Positions 33,111 to 42,991 of a DNA stretch of 43,018 bases are shown in pieces (position 1 is the stretch's first letter; each line of letters begins with the position of its first letter). The stretch comes from an uncultured Clostridia bacterium (GTDB lineage Bacteria > Bacillota > Clostridia > TANB77 > CAG-508). The stretch covers positions 1 through 43,018 of the forward strand of contig CALXPY010000009.1 of NCBI GenBank assembly GCA_944390395.1, in the 5' to 3' direction. Below the pieces are notes generated by a model that searched no databases, was not told where the DNA came from, and saw only the letters and a list, made by a program, of their open reading frames with translations. Position numbers and translations under genes: made by a program.

Positions 33111-35489
33111 TTATTGTAAATCTTCCAATGAAGTTCTATTCTCGTAAGCAATATTAATTAAAAGTGCATCATACGGTGTTAGTCTACCATTTCCATCAAT
33201 ATCTCCTATCTCAAGTTCCTCTGCTGTTGGCGTTCTTCTTTGCTCATAGATTACATTTATTAGTAACGCATCATAAGGAGTTATTCTTCCGTTTTTATCC
33301 ATATCTCCTTTTAGAAGGTTTAATTTAATTGTTTTTATTTGTATTTCATCTGATAATCCGGTTTTGTCATTAACTACTCTAATTGTTACTGGAGTGTCAC
33401 TTTCTTTTTTTATGGTTAAAGTTCCGTTTTGCGTTACTTCTATTAAATCTGGGTTAGAAGAAGTCCATGTCATTTTCTTTTCTAATGCTTCTTTATTGTC
33501 AATAATTGCATTTAATTTTATTTCTTTTCCTACAGTTGCAGTATAACTATTTCCATTTTGTTCTAAATCTTCTGGTACTTCTAAAGATAAGCTACCAATT
33601 GAGTCTGGATAATTGTTTATATCTGCGTATTCAAATACTGCTCTATAGCTAAAATCTACTTCTCTTGAAGTAGCCTTTTCCTCCAAGCCATGTAAAGTGA
33701 TTTTATAAACATAACCTGCTTGCGGAACAATATCAGAATCGTAAATTACGACCTTATTATTTAATGAGGAAACGCTATTTGTGTGGCAAGCAAACCATCT
33801 ATCTGATGTATTTTCTTGTTCTTTAAACTCCCATGTTTCTCCCGTATTTAAACATTCCACTGTTGCAGTAGTTGTATCTAGTACTGTATATTTATCTATG
33901 AATTGTGCTGTCCATTGAAAACTTGGAGATACTAACGTTTCCATAAATGTAACGCCATTGGATGGCCATGCCTCTAAGAAATTCGTATAATTTGTGTTGG
34001 TTCCACTAAATTCATTTACAAAAATTGCTGGACTTATTCCATAACCAAAATATTGATATTCATTGCTTAAAATTTTCTGTCTATGTGAAAATAGTTGTGG
34101 TATTTCTGCAGAATCATCTAATAATATATTTATGCTTTGCATCATCGCTTTACCATTAGCACTGCTTCCAAGAGTTCCAACATTTTCTCCATATCCGAAT
34201 CCATTTCCCATTGCTATTTTGTAAAATTCATCGGACACACCTGCCGGTTGTTCTGGAGAGTGAGTGATATCTTTTCCTAATTCCCAATAACGGTAACTTA
34301 ATAAAGTTGCTTTATGTTGCGCTACATTATAATTTTCTAGTCTTGTTTGTAACTTTGGCACTCCTGCTGCCACACGAATAGCATTAACATACTCTAAAAT
34401 GCCTACTTTGGCTGAGTTTCTTATTTCTCCTGCTACTAATCCAGATGCGGTATCTGTTACAGGGTCTGAAACATAGACATCTTCTAAATTTAGTTTTTGC
34501 ACTGCCTTTTGATACTCTTCTCTTCCTGCCTCTAATTTTTCTTGTTCTTCATCAGTATATGGTACTTCGTTTATATCTTCAAAAGTATTTTCTGAAAAAC
34601 ATAGAACACTTAAAACTTTAGAGTTTATATCATAATCAAAAAGAGCATTGGGATGTTCTTGTAATTCTGCAAATCTTATATTTGCTTTTTGGGCAAACAA
34701 AGCTGGGTTTAAAACATAATACGTTCTTGTAATTTCAACATTACTACTAACTCCTAGTCCCTCCATATATTTTGAACTACGTTCTGTATCAATCATATAT
34801 TCTCTTAGTGTAGTGCCATATTCTTTAAATTGCTCATTTATATAAAACAAATCTTCATTGAATCTAAGTGGAGTAGTATCTTCATATCCCTCTTCTCCAA
34901 GATAACTAATTTGTTTTCTGTAAGCATTAAACATCAATACCCCATGTTGTGCCAATCCTTTTAAATATGTTATTGGGTCACTTAAATATCTTTCTTCATA
35001 TGCTTCAATAATATCACCAGAATAACCAATTCCATCTTCCCAGGCAGACCTATTATAATAAACGCCACCTGCAACATATCCTCCACCAGATATTATGCAA
35101 CCCATTAGCGATTTAAAAACACTATATGGGTAATCATCTCCATAGCTATATGTTGCTGTTTTATAATTTGGTTCGAACGAACCATAAGAAATTATTTTTC
35201 CCTCTGCCGTTGTTTCTATGTAAAGATAATTACTATAATTATCGTCAGTATAAAAACTATATGCTTCTCCTCCAAAAGCAGATGGAGTGGTTAATTTAGG
35301 TTCTCCTAAAACTTTAATTATGTCATCCACTGTTGAAGTTTTCGTAACCGTAATGGCATACTGACCTGTTCCTTGACTTATTAATAAATCTGATGTTGCT
35401 GCATTGGCAATAACATTAAAAGATACATTAAATATTAACAATACGATTACCAAAACACTAAAAAATATTTTACTTTTTTTGTTTTTCAT
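33111..35489 (-). CDS. Secreted CAP_assoc_N-CAP protein with dockerin
   Basis: 792 aa: signal peptide (1-31), almost the same as in the 26944-29076 product. Residues about 50-300 contain a CAP-associated N-terminal type region (VDDIIKVLGEPKLTTPSAFG, NYSNYLYIETTAEGKIISYG) and a linker. A CAP domain at about 362-515 has His410 (DITHSPEQP), Glu435 (GYGENVG) and His469 (LFSHRQKIL). A beta region, BIG2 (about 635-722) and a dockerin (727-785) follow. CAP_assoc_N plus CAP is a known clostridial and Bacillus arrangement; a C-terminal dockerin on it is unusual. AAGGGGGA lies seven nt before the ATG, and a 7-bp inverted repeat lies 29 bp upstream. Confidence 0.85.
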   Translation of the reverse strand: MKNKKSKIFFSVLVIVLLIFNVSFNVIANAATSDLLISQGTGQYAITVTKTSTVDDIIKVLGEPKLTTPSAFGGEAYSFYTDDNYSNYLYIETTAEGKIISYGSFEPNYKTATYSYGDDYPYSVFKSLMGCIISGGGYVAGGVYYNRSAWEDGIGYSGDIIEAYEERYLSDPITYLKGLAQHGVLMFNAYRKQISYLGEEGYEDTTPLRFNEDLFYINEQFKEYGTTLREYMIDTERSSKYMEGLGVSSNVEITRTYYVLNPALFAQKANIRFAELQEHPNALFDYDINSKVLSVLCFSENTFEDINEVPYTDEEQEKLEAGREEYQKAVQKLNLEDVYVSDPVTDTASGLVAGEIRNSAKVGILEYVNAIRVAAGVPKLQTRLENYNVAQHKATLLSYRYWELGKDITHSPEQPAGVSDEFYKIAMGNGFGYGENVGTLGSSANGKAMMQSINILLDDSAEIPQLFSHRQKILSNEYQYFGYGISPAIFVNEFSGTNTNYTNFLEAWPSNGVTFMETLVSPSFQWTAQFIDKYTVLDTTTATVECLNTGETWEFKEQENTSDRWFACHTNSVSSLNNKVVIYDSDIVPQAGYVYKITLHGLEEKATSREVDFSYRAVFEYADINNYPDSIGSLSLEVPEDLEQNGNSYTATVGKEIKLNAIIDNKEALEKKMTWTSSNPDLIEVTQNGTLTIKKESDTPVTIRVVNDKTGLSDEIQIKTIKLNLLKGDMDKNGRITPYDALLINVIYEQRRTPTAEELEIGDIDGNGRLTPYDALLINIAYENRTSLEDLQ
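33119..33313. repeat. Dockerin DNA repeat 4
   Basis: Near-identical dockerin cassette at the 3' end of the CAP_assoc_N-CAP gene. Confidence 0.9.
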
Positions 35490-35517
35490 TATGCTTCCCC
35501 CTTTTCATTTTCTTTTG

Positions 35518-35538
35518 GATAATGCCCTTTACATTATC
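35518..35538. repeat. Small inverted repeat upstream of the CAP_assoc_N-CAP gene
   Basis: GATAATG (35518-35524) and CATTATC (35532-35538) with a 7-nt gap, in the 108-bp gap that is the longest within the dockerin gene run. Possible operator or mRNA stem. No clear promoter was seen in the gap. Confidence 0.4.
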
Positions 35539-35597
35539 TCATTTTGTAATAATCTATATAAAAACCATACAGTTGAAAAAGAAAAACAGATTAGATT

Positions 35598-35790
35598 TTA
35601 ATCTAATGTCGCTCTATTCTCGTAAGCAACATTAATTAAAAGTGCATCATACGGTGTTAGTCTACCATTTCCATCAATGTCTCCTATCTCAAGTTCCTCT
35701 GCTGTTGGCGTTCTTCTTTGCTCATAGATTACATTTATTAGTAACGCATCATAAGGAGTTATTCTTCCGTTTTTATCCATATCTCCTTTT
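35598..35790. repeat. Dockerin DNA repeat 5
   Basis: Near-identical dockerin cassette at the 3' end of the first gene of the run. Repeats 3, 4 and 5 differ by only a few bases over about 190 bp. Confidence 0.9.
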
Positions 35791-38099
35791 AGCAAAGGTT
35801 CTCCAATTTGTACTTTTTGTGTCCTAATTACTTTTCCATCTGCTGTTCTCTTTATGATAATATTAGTACTTCCCTCTTTTAAAAGATTTAACTTAAATAC
35901 TTTATACCATTTATTCACAGAAGTATCTTCTTCTACTGTTAGAATCGAAGTATCCTCTACTTCAACAGTATATCTTACATCTGTCGCTCCTGCAGTAGCA
36001 GGGTCTATAAACAATACACATTGTTCATTTACATCTTCTAATTTTAGAGTTGAACCTTCATTTACCATTGTTAATACAGATGAATCCGAGCTTTTTGCTT
36101 TGTTTATTCTTACTCTGTCAATTAATTTACCTTCTGAATAGATAAACTGTGTTGCGTATCGTAATGTTACTTTGTTATATTGTGTATCTCTAATACCCAC
36201 TATCTCAACTGTTACTGGTAAATCTGCTAAATATTTATTACTATCACCAGTTAGAATGTCGGTTACTTCACTTGGTAAATCATAATAAAAAGTTCTAGCT
36301 GCATCATCATATTTACCATAAACATTATATTTTTTATTATTTACCGTTATTGTTATTTTGCACTCTGATAAATTAGGACAACTAAATTCATCTGACAATG
36401 TTACAGACCACATAATATCTTTTTCTAAATCATCAGCTAACATATAACCTGGTGACGGAAAAGCATAAAAATCTTCGTCATTTCCATTTGTACTATTTAA
36501 ATCTTCGTGCATATAAACAGTACTATATGGCTTACAATAACCCATACTTGCATTAGTTGCATTAATACCTAAAATAGAATATCTATGTCCTATATTATTT
36601 GCTGCATTATTATTATCTTTTATGTAAGTTATTATAGAATCTGGAAGAGATGCATTATAGCAAATGTTACCCATGCAAGCTGATGCTGCATCTTGATAAA
36701 AGTCCATTTCCATATCTTCTGGTTTAGTTTGAAAATGATTGAAATTATCATTGACTGCCATTAATAAAGCCGCTTTTTGTGATTTTTGCATTTCTTCATC
36801 TGTACTAAGCTCTACTGGATTTAAACCTACTTGCCAACGGTAAAAATTAATTTGATTTAGAGTATCTGTTAATACTTGGTTTTCCATTTTTCCTTCGTCA
36901 TAAGGAGCTTTTTTTACTGGTTCTTCCGTATAAACATTATTTCCATAATTAAATTTAGGTTTTGCTTCTTTATATTTTTGTATAACTTCTTCTTTTGTAT
37001 ACGAGTAGGTAACATGGTCTGTTAGCTCTCTATTTTGCACTTCTGGAATCTCTGTTAATTCAATTTCATATCTATACATATCCCCATAAAAATCTCTATA
37101 TAATAAATATAACTTTCCATCTACAATAGAAACATATTGTATGGTAATAGAAGCATCTGATTCAAAATTCAAAAAGTTAGTTACACTATTTTTTGTAGGA
37201 TCATAAACTAAAAATTGATTATCTTTTCCTTCTAAGTAAATTTTATCCCCATAAAAGAAAGCTGTAGTTCCACTTAATTTTCCATAACCTTTTAAACTAT
37301 GAAAAATATCAGTTGAAGTCACCTTGTTTTCACTGTAAGTATATTTGTAAACCCCACCATATTGTCCTACTGCATATACTGTATCTTTTGAATATATGTT
37401 ATACGAGTCGGTACAGCTATCTTGATAAGCTCTTCCGTCCACGAATTTTCCATTATTTATATAAATCGGACCTCTATCATGGAATAATACTTTTTGATTT
37501 GCAGATACACGAACAAGTTCAATGTTGGTGCTAAATGTATCATTTGTCATAGTATCTATTAAATTTCCGTTTTTATCAAACGATTTTACAATTTTATTTC
37601 CCTCTTTGAAATAAAAATTTTGACTATTATCTACCACAAACTGCTGTCTTCTATCATTTTCCTGCTCTATTGGAAAATCGCATTGATAAACTAAGCTTTG
37701 TTTTAGAATGTCAAATCCTTCGACATGCGTTGTTGTAGCATCACTGCTAGATTGCATTTGAATATAAATAACACTGCCATTAATGAAATAACTAGTTTGT
37801 GAACCATCATAAGTAGAATCATAAATTGTCTCTACTTCAGTGTCATGAATAAAATCGTATCGGTATACTCTACAAGAATTTACCATATAGACATATCCTG
37901 GATCTTCTGGAATAATTTGCCTATTTGATAAAGAAGAAAAATTTTCTAATTTTACAGTATCCTTCAAAGATGGCTCTGTATTAGCAATTCCTCTTACACT
38001 AGGAAAACTCACAAAAATGAACACGAATAATATAAACAAAATTGTTTTCGTAAATTTTTGGCTATATTTTGTCCTCCTTTTATTTGCCTCATATTTCAT
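35598..38099 (-). CDS. Secreted propeller-like CAP protein with dockerin
   Basis: 833 aa: N-terminal signal/membrane segment (about 18-40); residues about 60-350 rich in short beta repeats (YVYMVNSCRVYRYDF, KIYLEGKDNQFLVYD, KLYLLYRDFYGDMYRYEI), compatible with a beta-propeller; and a CAP domain (about 405-535: LTDTLNQINFYRWQVGLNPV, His455 in FNHFQ, NIGHRYSILG His505). Beta domains up to about 765 and a C-terminal dockerin (771-829) follow. It is the first gene of the five-gene dockerin run, and GGGGGAG lies six nt before the ATG. A TATAAT at about 38155 on the minus strand, between queH and this gene, is the likely operon promoter. Confidence 0.83.
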   Translation of the reverse strand: MKYEANKRRTKYSQKFTKTILFILFVFIFVSFPSVRGIANTEPSLKDTVKLENFSSLSNRQIIPEDPGYVYMVNSCRVYRYDFIHDTEVETIYDSTYDGSQTSYFINGSVIYIQMQSSSDATTTHVEGFDILKQSLVYQCDFPIEQENDRRQQFVVDNSQNFYFKEGNKIVKSFDKNGNLIDTMTNDTFSTNIELVRVSANQKVLFHDRGPIYINNGKFVDGRAYQDSCTDSYNIYSKDTVYAVGQYGGVYKYTYSENKVTSTDIFHSLKGYGKLSGTTAFFYGDKIYLEGKDNQFLVYDPTKNSVTNFLNFESDASITIQYVSIVDGKLYLLYRDFYGDMYRYEIELTEIPEVQNRELTDHVTYSYTKEEVIQKYKEAKPKFNYGNNVYTEEPVKKAPYDEGKMENQVLTDTLNQINFYRWQVGLNPVELSTDEEMQKSQKAALLMAVNDNFNHFQTKPEDMEMDFYQDAASACMGNICYNASLPDSIITYIKDNNNAANNIGHRYSILGINATNASMGYCKPYSTVYMHEDLNSTNGNDEDFYAFPSPGYMLADDLEKDIMWSVTLSDEFSCPNLSECKITITVNNKKYNVYGKYDDAARTFYYDLPSEVTDILTGDSNKYLADLPVTVEIVGIRDTQYNKVTLRYATQFIYSEGKLIDRVRINKAKSSDSSVLTMVNEGSTLKLEDVNEQCVLFIDPATAGATDVRYTVEVEDTSILTVEEDTSVNKWYKVFKLNLLKEGSTNIIIKRTADGKVIRTQKVQIGEPLLKGDMDKNGRITPYDALLINVIYEQRRTPTAEELEIGDIDGNGRLTPYDALLINVAYENRATLD

Positions 38100-38192
38100 A
38101 TAAAACTCCCCCTTTTATCATATTAATTTACATGATTTGTTTTCCTGCCATAATTATATTCCATCTTACAAAAAAAGTATAGTACTTTATCG

Positions 38193-38768
38193 TTATTTCT
38201 TCATTGAACTTTTTGTAAGTTCCATATCCTTCTCAATCTTTTTACTATACCTATCTTCCTCTGAAAAAATACATCCACAATATTTTTGCATATAAAGTCC
38301 TAATTCTCTTGCTTTATTTTGTCCTTCTCTAAATCCTACTCGGAAGTCTCTATATAAAAATTTCAATTCATACTTATTAGCAATTTCTTCACAAATATTT
38401 TTTAGTTCTTCATGTTTTTGATAAGGACTTACTAATAATGTTGTTGTATAGGAATCATATCCATTTTCTTTTGCATACTTTGCAGTTTGTTCCATACGAA
38501 CTCTATAACAATAATTTACACATCTATTTTTTAAGTCACAAATTACATTTTTGCAAAATTCATCTAATCCATAATTTTCTTCAAATATAGCTTCTACATT
38601 TATACTTTTGGTATATTCTTTTAAACAATCTCTTCTTGACTTATACTCCATATATGGATGTATGTTTGGATTATACCAATATACTGTAGGTTCTATTCCT
38701 TCGCTCCTTAATGAATCTATACAATATACACTACAAGGTGCACAACATGTATGCATTAATAATTTCAT
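38193..38768 (-). CDS. queH: Epoxyqueuosine reductase QueH
   Basis: QueH is the non-cobalamin epoxyqueuosine reductase (former DUF208) that performs the last step of queuosine synthesis in tRNA. The 191-aa protein carries the family cysteines in HTCCAPCSVYCID near the N-terminus, the CVNYCYRVRMEQTA motif near the middle and KYCGCIFSEEDRY near the C-terminus, which bind the iron-sulfur and mononuclear iron centres. GAGGTG lies five nt before the ATG. It lies 79 bp after ruvB on the same strand. Confidence 0.93.
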   Translation of the reverse strand: MKLLMHTCCAPCSVYCIDSLRSEGIEPTVYWYNPNIHPYMEYKSRRDCLKEYTKSINVEAIFEENYGLDEFCKNVICDLKNRCVNYCYRVRMEQTAKYAKENGYDSYTTTLLVSPYQKHEELKNICEEIANKYELKFLYRDFRVGFREGQNKARELGLYMQKYCGCIFSEEDRYSKKIEKDMELTKSSMKK

Positions 38769-38847
38769 TTTTTCACCTCAATTTTTACCTTTTATTTTTC
38801 TATTTATTTATAGTTTTTTTTTAATACTTTCACTATTAATTTACATT

Positions 38848-39888
38848 TTAAAAATGGCATTGTACATAACCATTTGAAGAATCTCCTCCATCATAAGGTA
38901 CTCCAATATGCTTATATGCTGCTGGAAGTGCAATTCTTCCTCTTACAGTTCTTGAAACAAATCCTATTTGTATTAAATATGGTTCATATACATCTTCTAA
39001 TGTATCTATTTCTTCTCCTATTGTTGTAGCTATTGTTTCTATTCCTACTGGTCTTCCTTGATATTTTATAATAAGTGTTTCTAATATTTTTCTATCTATT
39101 TCGTCCAATCCCATTTCATCTATTTCTAACTTGTTTAATGCAGTTTTTGTTATTTTTAAAGTAATTCTTCCATCTCCTAAAACTGTTGCATAATCTCTTA
39201 CTCTTTTTAGAAGTCTATTTGCTATTCTTGGCGTTCCTCTTGATCTTCTAGCCACTTCCACAGCAGATTCGTTATCTATTTCTACTCCTAAAATTTTCGC
39301 AGATCTTTTAACTATAGTTGTTAAATCTTCTACTCCATATAATTCTAATCTATGTACTATTCCAAATCTATCTCTAAGTGGGGTTGTAAGTGATCCTGCC
39401 TTTGTTGTTGCTCCTATTAAAGTAAATTTAGGTAAATCTAGCCTTATAGATCTTGCACTTGGTCCTTTTCCTATCATAATATCTAAAGTATAATCTTCTA
39501 GTGCAGGATACAATATTTCTTCTACACTTTTACTTAATCTGTGTATTTCATCTATAAATAAAACATCAAACTCTGAAAGATTTGTAAGTAATGCTGCTAA
39601 ATCCCCTGGCTTTTCTATTGCAGGTCCAGATGTTATTTTTATATTAGAATTCATTTCGTTTGATATAATATTAGCTAATGTTGTTTTACCTAATCCAGGA
39701 GGTCCATATAGCAAAACATGATCAAGAGGCTCACCTCTTTTTTTGGCAGCCTCTATATATATTTTCATATTTTCTTTTACTTTGTCTTGTCCTATATATT
39801 CATCTAATATTTTTGGTCTTAATGAATTTTCAAATTTTTCTTCTTGATAATCTTCTAGTTCCGGTGTTATTATTCTATCGTCATTCAT
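38848..39888 (-). CDS. ruvB: Holliday junction helicase RuvB
   Basis: RuvB is the AAA+ motor of branch migration. The start is taken at the ATG at 39888, giving [10 protein letters not shown], which matches the usual RuvB beginning; the ATG at 39900 touches GAAAGGG directly and is too close to it. The 346-aa protein has Walker A ([11 protein letters not shown]), Walker B (LFIDEIHRL), sensor 1 ([20 protein letters not shown]), the arginine finger and the C-terminal winged helix ([12 protein letters not shown]). ruvA and ruvC are not adjacent, which is uncommon for Clostridia. Confidence 0.96.
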   Translation of the reverse strand: MNDDRIITPELEDYQEEKFENSLRPKILDEYIGQDKVKENMKIYIEAAKKRGEPLDHVLLYGPPGLGKTTLANIISNEMNSNIKITSGPAIEKPGDLAALLTNLSEFDVLFIDEIHRLSKSVEEILYPALEDYTLDIMIGKGPSARSIRLDLPKFTLIGATTKAGSLTTPLRDRFGIVHRLELYGVEDLTTIVKRSAKILGVEIDNESAVEVARRSRGTPRIANRLLKRVRDYATVLGDGRITLKITKTALNKLEIDEMGLDEIDRKILETLIIKYQGRPVGIETIATTIGEEIDTLEDVYEPYLIQIGFVSRTVRGRIALPAAYKHIGVPYDGGDSSNGYVQCHF

Positions 39889-39924
39889 GCTAAATTTCAT
39901 CCCTTTCTAATAAGCAATGAACTA

Positions 39925-41047
39925 TTATTTTTTTTCATTTTCTTCTTGATCATTCCCTATCTTTTCTATGTTTGTCCTTATTCCTAACACATCTTTATAC
40001 CCAATTGCAACTATTGCAATTACCAATAATGCAAAAGATAAAGCTTTCCATATACCACTTTCTAATAGTATTATTGCAAACATTCCGAATGTTGCAGTTA
40101 TTCCATATAAGATATAAACTGCTTGTCTTTGGGTAAATCCTTTATTCATTAACCTATGATGTAGATGTCCCTTATCTGCTTTAAATACTGCTTTTATAGA
40201 TTTACCTTTTATTATTCTTCTGACTATTGCATAAAGTGTATCAAATATAGGTAAAGCAAGCACTATTATAGGTGCTATTAATACTATTGCAGTATATGTT
40301 TTAGCTACACCGTAAAATTGATATTATTGCAAGTGCAAATCCTAAGAAATTGGATCCCGTATCTCCAATAAATGTTTTGGCTGGATTAAAGTTATATGGT
40401 AAAAATCCTAATATAGCTCCAGCAAGTGCTGTAATTAATACTATTGCAATAATTGGTGAACCATTTAATGTAAATATTATTAATAAAGAAATGCATGAAA
40501 TTAACGTTATACCTGATGATAAACCATCCAATCCATCAATCAAATTTATAGCATTTGTTATTCCCACTATCCAACAAACAGTTAAGATGTATGAAAAAGT
40601 AGTATTTAATCCTATCTTATTATCAAAAAATGGAATATTTATATTCTCTATTCTTATTCCTGATGCCACAACTATTACAGCTGCAATAATTTGTATTATA
40701 AGTTTTACAAAACTTGGTATTCCTCTTGCATCATCTATAAAACAACCTATTCCTAATACAACTATTCCAATAAAAAAGCCTATTAATTTAGTAGTATATG
40801 TTCCAATATCAGAATAAAATACACTTTTATCTACATTCATAATTATAATTAGATATATACTAGAAAGAATAAAACCACTTATTACAGCAATTCCTCCTAA
40901 ACGAGGCATTGGTTTTTTATTAACTCTTCTTTCATCATTAGGTAAATCAATTGCTCCTACTTTTTTAGCTAATCTAATAGTATATGGTGTTACAACAAAT
41001 GAAGTCATAAAGGCTAACAAAAATGCTATTACAATATCTCCCCACAT
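39925..41047 (-). pseudogene. tagO: Undecaprenyl-phosphate N-acetylaminosugar-1-phosphate transferase, frameshifted
   Basis: TagO/WecA-type enzymes start wall teichoic acid or other polymers by moving GlcNAc-1-phosphate to undecaprenyl phosphate. The frame from 41047 covers helices 1-8 with RLGG, DGLDGLSSG and FIGDTGSNFLGF, then hits a stop at 40301 after an out-of-family tail (RCS). The rest, including IFDTLYAIVRR and the catalytic-loop HLHHRLMNKG, continues in another frame to 39925. Removing one base (the G at 40312 on plus) restores ISILGVAKTY and one continuous frame of about 373 aa, the normal length. This is either a real inactivating or slippage mutation or a sequencing error. It lies next to rpiA and a glycerophosphotransferase gene. 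Confidence 0.85.
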
Positions 41048-41065
41048 TTAAATGTTCCTCATTTC

Positions 41066-41752
41066 TTATTTTATAATCTCTATATTATATCCTATAAATA
41101 AGCCGCTTTCAATAACTCCCGTTATACTTTTTATGTCTTTTTCTAAAGAATCATAGATCTCTATAAATTTTACATCTAGTATAACATTATTATTTTCTGT
41201 TATAACTGGTCCATCTTTTCCTTTAGCTAATCTTAAAGTTATTTTTTCTGCTCCTAAATCTGCTAATTCTTCTTTTACACTATTAACAGCTTCCGGAAAT
41301 ACTTCTATTGGAATACTTGCTTTTTCACCTAATTCTTTTACGAATTTACTTTTATCTACTAATATATATGTTATAGGTGAGTTTACCATATTTAACTTTT
41401 CTTTAAACATAGCTGCTCCTCTACCTTTTATTAGGCAGTTATTTTGGTCTACTTCATCAGCTCCATCAAAAGACCAATCTGGTTTATTTTCTAATATTGT
41501 TTTAGTTGGAATTCCCAATTCATTACATAACATCTTTATTTCATAAGATGTTGGAATTGCTAAAATATTTATATTTTCTTCTTTTATTTTTTTAGCAATT
41601 TCAATAATAGCTAAATATGATGTTGATCCAGATCCAAATCCTATTATATCTCCATTTTTTACTTTATTAGCAATTTTTTTTGCAACTAGAATTTTTTCTT
41701 CTTTATTAGAAATTTCGTCCCAATTTATTTTTACTTTATTTAACCATTCCAT
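41066..41752 (-). CDS. rpiA: Ribose-5-phosphate isomerase A
   Basis: RpiA interconverts ribose-5-phosphate and ribulose-5-phosphate in the pentose phosphate pathway. The 228-aa protein has the signatures GFGSGSTSYLAI, IPTSYEIKMLC, DGADEVD, and KGRGAAMFKEK with catalytic-site residues, and VIESGLFIG at the end. GGAGG lies six nt before the ATG. It lies between two wall-polymer genes, 18 bp from the glycerophosphotransferase gene and 18 bp from tagO, suggesting a common transcript. Confidence 0.96.
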   Translation of the reverse strand: MEWLNKVKINWDEISNKEEKILVAKKIANKVKNGDIIGFGSGSTSYLAIIEIAKKIKEENINILAIPTSYEIKMLCNELGIPTKTILENKPDWSFDGADEVDQNNCLIKGRGAAMFKEKLNMVNSPITYILVDKSKFVKELGEKASIPIEVFPEAVNSVKEELADLGAEKITLRLAKGKDGPVITENNNVILDVKFIEIYDSLEKDIKSITGVIESGLFIGYNIEIIK

Positions 41753-41769
41753 ATAGGACCTCCGAAAAT

Positions 41770-42936
41770 TTAAATTTTAACCAATTCTTTTGATTTCGTT
41801 TCTTTTTGTATTCCTGTAATTAATTCATTTATAAAGTTTACTATATCTTTTGTACAATCTTTTTGTTTTTTTATGTACTTGTTTTTAAACTCTTTTAATT
41901 TTTCATAATTATAAGTATTATCTTCTATAGATTTTAAAATTTCACTAATATCTTTGCTGATTATTCCTGGCAATTCTTTTTGATAATCTATTGCTAATCC
42001 TCTATTTTCTAGATATTTTGGCAAATCAAACGCATAGAAAAACAATGGAATATCTAGTAAAGCAGCTTCATATATAACGCAACTATAATCACTAATAACA
42101 AAATCAGCAACAAATAACATATCAAATGTAGAAAACATCTCGTCCTTTATTACTCTATCATTATTTATTGTTATTTTGCTCAAAGGATGTAATTTTATAA
42201 TCAAATTATATTTTTCATAATTTACACTATTAATTAATTTTTCTAGTGCTTTTTGCATTTCTTCTTCATTTTTTCTAAATGTAGGACAATATACTATATT
42301 CTTTTTTTCCATTAAATTTGGATAGATCCCCTCAATTTTTTTTCTGATTTCATTTTTGTAACTTTCGCTTACAAGTAAGTCTACTCGTGGCAATGGATAT
42401 ATCCTTACTTTTTCAACACTACACCCAAAACCATCTGCTAAATTTTGGGCATAAGCTTCACTACTAGCAAACACAAAATCATAATTTTTATGCATTTTCA
42501 TTTGCTCTGCTAATTTTGCACTACTGCCTTCTTTTAGTCCAATTATTTGATATCCAAATTTTTTCATTGTTCCCATTGAGTGCCACATTTGTATTACTTT
42601 TAATGATTTTTTATGTTTTAAAATACTAATCAAAATGCAATATGAATCTAATAATACTACCTTTGATGTTGCTATATTATACATCTGATTAAAGCAATGA
42701 AAAATATATCTTATTTTTACGCTTAATTTTGCCTTTGCACCACCATCTAATTTATGGCATAATATTTTTACCTTTATCCCTAATTTTTCTTTCTTTATTT
42801 CCTCATCTATCAAATTAAAATCAAGTGTGTTTTTATTGGATTGACGACTTATCATTGTTAATTTATTTTGTGTAGGTAATAGTTTAAATAAAGAGTATAT
42901 TATATTAGCTAATATAACAAAAATTTTATTTAACAT
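41770..42936 (-). CDS. CDP-glycerol glycerophosphotransferase family protein
   Basis: Members of this family (TagB/TagF type) transfer glycerol-phosphate from CDP-glycerol to a lipid-linked teichoic acid primer or polymer at the inner membrane face. The 388-aa protein has an N-terminal hydrophobic/amphipathic stretch (NKIFVILANIIYSLFKLLP), the acceptor-side motif QMWHSMGTMKKFGYQ and IVYCPTFRKNEE. The donor-binding motif IIKLHPLSKI and VISDYSCVIYEAALLDIPLFF follow. Size matches the single-domain TagB-like members rather than the long polymerases. AGGAG lies six nt before the ATG. With tagO nearby it indicates teichoic-acid-like polymer synthesis. Confidence 0.88.
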   Translation of the reverse strand: MLNKIFVILANIIYSLFKLLPTQNKLTMISRQSNKNTLDFNLIDEEIKKEKLGIKVKILCHKLDGGAKAKLSVKIRYIFHCFNQMYNIATSKVVLLDSYCILISILKHKKSLKVIQMWHSMGTMKKFGYQIIGLKEGSSAKLAEQMKMHKNYDFVFASSEAYAQNLADGFGCSVEKVRIYPLPRVDLLVSESYKNEIRKKIEGIYPNLMEKKNIVYCPTFRKNEEEMQKALEKLINSVNYEKYNLIIKLHPLSKITINNDRVIKDEMFSTFDMLFVADFVISDYSCVIYEAALLDIPLFFYAFDLPKYLENRGLAIDYQKELPGIISKDISEILKSIEDNTYNYEKLKEFKNKYIKKQKDCTKDIVNFINELITGIQKETKSKELVKI

Positions 42937-42970
42937 CTTTATCTCCTTGTATAATATATTTAGGTTTTTA

Positions 42971-42991
42971 AAAGGTTACCCATAAACCTTT
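42971..42991. other. Small hairpin at right edge
   Basis: AAAGGTT (42971-42977) pairs with AACCTTT (42985-42991) around a 7-nt loop, upstream of the glycerophosphotransferase gene. It may be the terminator of a gene beyond the window or a leader hairpin. Confidence 0.35.

Noticed and set aside
21171..38099. Ordinary cellulosome cluster
   Set aside because: Cohesin and dockerin modules are present, but no glycoside hydrolase, esterase, lyase or carbohydrate-binding module was recognised in any cargo protein, and the scaffold has only one cohesin.
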